64,000 nucleotides of DNA from Rossellomorea marisflavi (GTDB lineage Bacteria; Bacillota; Bacilli; Bacillales; Bacillaceae_B): contig CP033051.1 in the NCBI GenBank assembly GCA_003667865.1, positions 197,501 through 261,500 on the forward strand, given 5' to 3'. The translations under genes and the position numbers were made by a program. This document shows positions 62,245-64,000 of this stretch, one piece after another. The notes beneath the pieces were generated by a model. The model was not told the DNA's origin, ran no database searches, and worked only from the letters and a program-made list of their open reading frames with translations. The stretch's first letter is position 1. The number at the start of each line of letters is the position of its first letter.

Positions 62245-62376
62245 CAGTCATGCACCTCCATTGACACTAAAGTTTAGTGTACTCAATTGTGTATGTATCG
62301 TCAATAAACTACGCATAATAGTAGAAGAGTTGTCACAAATTAACATAGAAAGCCTCTAAAAATCCCCAATAAAAAA

Positions 62377-62399
62377 GAGCTGACCAAAGGGGTCAACTC
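62377..62399 (-). terminator. Rho-independent terminator of yuiA
   Basis: Minus-strand GAGTTGACC/GGTCAGCTC followed by TTTTTTATTG, 21 bases past the yuiA stop. Confidence 0.85.
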
Positions 62400-62420
62400 A
62401 TATTATAAACATAGTATTTT

Positions 62421-62543
62421 TTATTTTTTTCCGCTTCCTTCACAACAAGGACAAGTTTCTGAACCACCTAAAATAAGCTGAAAATACCCTTTTCCTGAGC
62501 AGTAAATACATGTATTCTTTTTTGAATCTAGGGTTGCTTTCAT
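62421..62543 (-). CDS. yuiA: small zinc-finger-like protein YuiA
   Basis: A 40-residue protein (MKATLDSKKNTCIYCSGKGY...) with two CxxC motifs, CIYCSGKG and CPCCEGSG, the DnaJ-type zinc-binding repeat pattern; Cys12, Cys15, Cys31 and Cys34 would bind one zinc. ATG after AAGGAG. Matches the small YuiA protein by content and position between yuiB and yumB. Function unknown. Confidence 0.82.
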   Translation of the reverse strand: MKATLDSKKNTCIYCSGKGYFQLILGGSETCPCCEGSGKK

Positions 62544-62690
62544 TTGGTCCATCTCCTTTTCTTAATTTTCTGATAATATAACATCATTTCAAAATTAAGA
62601 AAAGGGACAAAAAGAACTCTATTAGAGTAAGAAAACGGATACATTACTATTTTTCTTCACTATACACGTTTTATCTAATTGTTTTAAATA

Positions 62691-63176
62691 TTATAAAAAT
62701 AATTTATATGTACTATATTGAAATTGATCTCCAGGGTTTATGTTTTCAATTGGTTGTAGATGTTGTATATGCTGAGGAGAACGAAGCATTTCAACAACCA
62801 TTACAGAAGTCATATCGTCTTGAAGCAATTCATCTGGTGTCTTCCACTTCACATCAAATAGCTCAGATTCCTGTACTTCAATAGTTTGGCTTTCATCCTC
62901 TAACGCAAGTGAAAAAATGACCATATTATCACTTATTGTATGTTTAATGACACCACTCCGAATGCCTATAACACCTGTAACTACCGCACATATTCCTGTC
63001 TCTTCCTTTACCTCTCGAACAGCTGCTTCATCAAGTGTTTCACCTTCTTGGACAAACCCAGCCGGAATTGACCACATTCCCTTTAATCCACTGTATTTCT
63101 TTTTAACTACTAGGACTTCTCCTTTTGAATTGGTTAAAAATCCTGCGACAGCAATCCATACATTCCCTCTCGCCAT
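62691..63176 (-). CDS. Nudix hydrolase
   Basis: A 161-residue Nudix-fold hydrolase. The Nudix box [23 protein letters not shown] fits GX5EX7REUXEEXGU, so the metal-binding glutamates are present. These enzymes hydrolyse nucleoside diphosphates linked to other groups; the sequence does not tell which. ATG 63176 follows AAGGGG by eight bases; GTG 63185 is the alternative. Unlinked to its neighbours. Confidence 0.87.
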   Translation of the reverse strand: MARGNVWIAVAGFLTNSKGEVLVVKKKYSGLKGMWSIPAGFVQEGETLDEAAVREVKEETGICAVVTGVIGIRSGVIKHTISDNMVIFSLALEDESQTIEVQESELFDVKWKTPDELLQDDMTSVMVVEMLRSPQHIQHLQPIENINPGDQFQYSTYKLFL

Positions 63177-63264
63177 CTTTAGCACCCCTTACCCTATTAT
63201 AAGCTTTATTGGCTTCATTTTCTTTCAATACCTTTTCTGTGTTATATTTTATAAAAATTAAAAA

Positions 63265-63289
63265 AGCAGAATGGGTTTTCCATTCTGCT
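63265..63289 (-). terminator. Rho-independent terminator of yumB
   Basis: Minus-strand AGCAGAATGG/CCATTCTGCT followed by TTTTTAATTTT, 24 bases past the yumB stop. Confidence 0.88.
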
Positions 63290-63312
63290 CTGTAATATAT
63301 CTTTTGTTCGGT

Positions 63313-64000
63313 TTAGAAGAACTTGAATTTCCCTTTTTTGAATACGAGTGATGGTCCCCCTACCATGTATAATGCACGGTTATCTACCATTTTTTTCATA
63401 AAGGAAGCTTGAGACCCAGTAAGTTTCTTACCAAATACAAGTCCAATTGCATCGTCTTCACCTAAAGAACATACTGTTCCTTTAAGATCTGGTGTAAATT
63501 CTTCTAATTCTTCTTTACCATGTAGAAGTGCTACAATGTTGCTAGCACATGTTTCACCTTGTTGCATCGCAATTTGAGCCGTTGGTGGGTATGGACGGTT
63601 AATTTCTTCGTTAATCATTAGAGATGAATCCCCAACGACGAAAATGTTATTGTGTCCTGGTGCTCTTAAGTCTTTTTCAACTTTTACACGGGCACGCATG
63701 TTTTCAATTCCAGCTTTTTCAATGATTGAGCTTCCACGTACTCCAGCAGCCCAAACAATTGTACCAGCTTTAATTTCTTCTACTTCATCTTCACCTTTAG
63801 CAATAAGAACACCTGTCTCATTTGCTTCTTTAATCGGTGTACCTAAATGGAATTCTACTCCACGTTGCTCAAGCTTCGCTCTTGCATATTTTACAAGTTC
63901 AGGATCGAATCCTGGTAAAATCATTGGTGAAGCCTCTACACATACAAGGCGCACTTTTTGGCGATCGATATCATATTCATGACAAAGCTCAGGAATACGG
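63313..64000 (-). CDS. yumB: type II NADH dehydrogenase YumB, 3' part
   Basis: The last 228 residues of a membrane-associated NADH:quinone oxidoreductase (NDH-2); the 5' end lies beyond the window. Visible: [33 protein letters not shown] (FAD-binding GD motif), [20 protein letters not shown] (quinone-site AQxAxQ motif) and the C-terminal [20 protein letters not shown]. The frame is open to the window edge ([23 protein letters not shown]). The ending and the yuiA neighbour favour YumB over Ndh/YjlD. Confidence 0.9.
   Translation of the reverse strand, partial: RIPELCHEYDIDRQKVRLVCVEASPMILPGFDPELVKYARAKLEQRGVEFHLGTPIKEANETGVLIAKGEDEVEEIKAGTIVWAAGVRGSSIIEKAGIENMRARVKVEKDLRAPGHNNIFVVGDSSLMINEEINRPYPPTAQIAMQQGETCASNIVALLHGKEELEEFTPDLKGTVCSLGEDDAIGLVFGKKLTGSQASFMKKMVDNRALYMVGGPSLVFKKGKFKFF

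Overview
The window is a low-G+C Firmicutes chromosome segment, most likely Bacillaceae. Evidence: AGGAGG-type ribosome binding sites, frequent TTG/GTG starts, sporulation-linked genes (kapB, kapD, coat-like proteins), and gene content that closely follows the Bacillus subtilis yug-yux-mrp-yui region (yugO, yugN, pgi, yugJ, yuzA, yugI, yugF, yugE, patB, kapB, kapD, yuxJ, pbpD, mrpABCDEFG, yuxO, yuiF, pepA, yuiD, yuiC, yuiB, yuiA, yumB). Family names come from memory of protein families; no search was run.

Layout. 1-14.5 kb is accessory-like: a DMT exporter, small unknown proteins, a polyhydroxyalkanoate set (SDR reductase, PhaR, PhaC), two flavin reductases, a permease with a structured leader, an MBL-fold hydrolase/TetR pair with a double operator, a lactonase, and a GGDEF-EAL protein split by a frameshift. 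14.6-16.6 kb is a repeat array holding a nuclease-like/winged-helix gene, followed by tRNA-Ala(GGC). 16.8-22.2 kb is yugO-yugN-pgi-yugJ-yuzA. 22.2-28.0 kb is arginine/ornithine catabolism (rocG, rocD, rocA) with a divergent RocR-like activator. 28.8-37.6 kb holds yugI, an ECF sigma factor with a large membrane anti-sigma partner, yugF, a bicarbonate-related operon (DUF2294, SbtA, carbonic-anhydrase-like protein), yugE and patB. 37.7-46.2 kb holds a Cu/Zn SOD-like lipoprotein, a cyclophilin lipoprotein, kapB, kapD, yuxJ, pbpD and small membrane proteins. 46.4-52.2 kb is the full seven-gene Mrp Na+/H+ antiporter operon. 52.2-64 kb holds yuxO, a 3-hydroxyacyl-CoA dehydrogenase with a divergent LuxR-type regulator, coat-like small proteins, yuiF, pepA, yuiD, a cobalamin-binding-like protein, yuiC, yuiB, yuiA, a Nudix hydrolase and the 3' part of yumB.

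Most unusual content. (1) Seven copies of a 179-bp element, each made of four 20-bp sites (two direct, two inverted) with identical spacing of 51, 57 and 51 bp. Four copies surround one gene that looks like a PD-(D/E)XK-type nuclease fused to a winged helix, and the array copies carry degraded remnants of that gene's 3' end. This resembles a repeat/protein mobile system analogous to REP/RAYT. (2) A RocR-like enhancer-binding protein that has lost the sigma-54-contacting GAFTGA loop and the Walker B aspartate, next to roc genes without an evident -24/-12 promoter. (3) An SbtA-type bicarbonate transporter operon whose third gene is a beta-carbonic-anhydrase fold lacking all zinc ligands, with intrinsic terminators in front of both the DUF2294 gene and sbtA, one in a roughly 200-nt leader behind a near-consensus promoter. 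Further repeats include a 21-bp tandem array, a GC-rich pseudoknot-forming repeat, and dispersed terminator-like palindromes.
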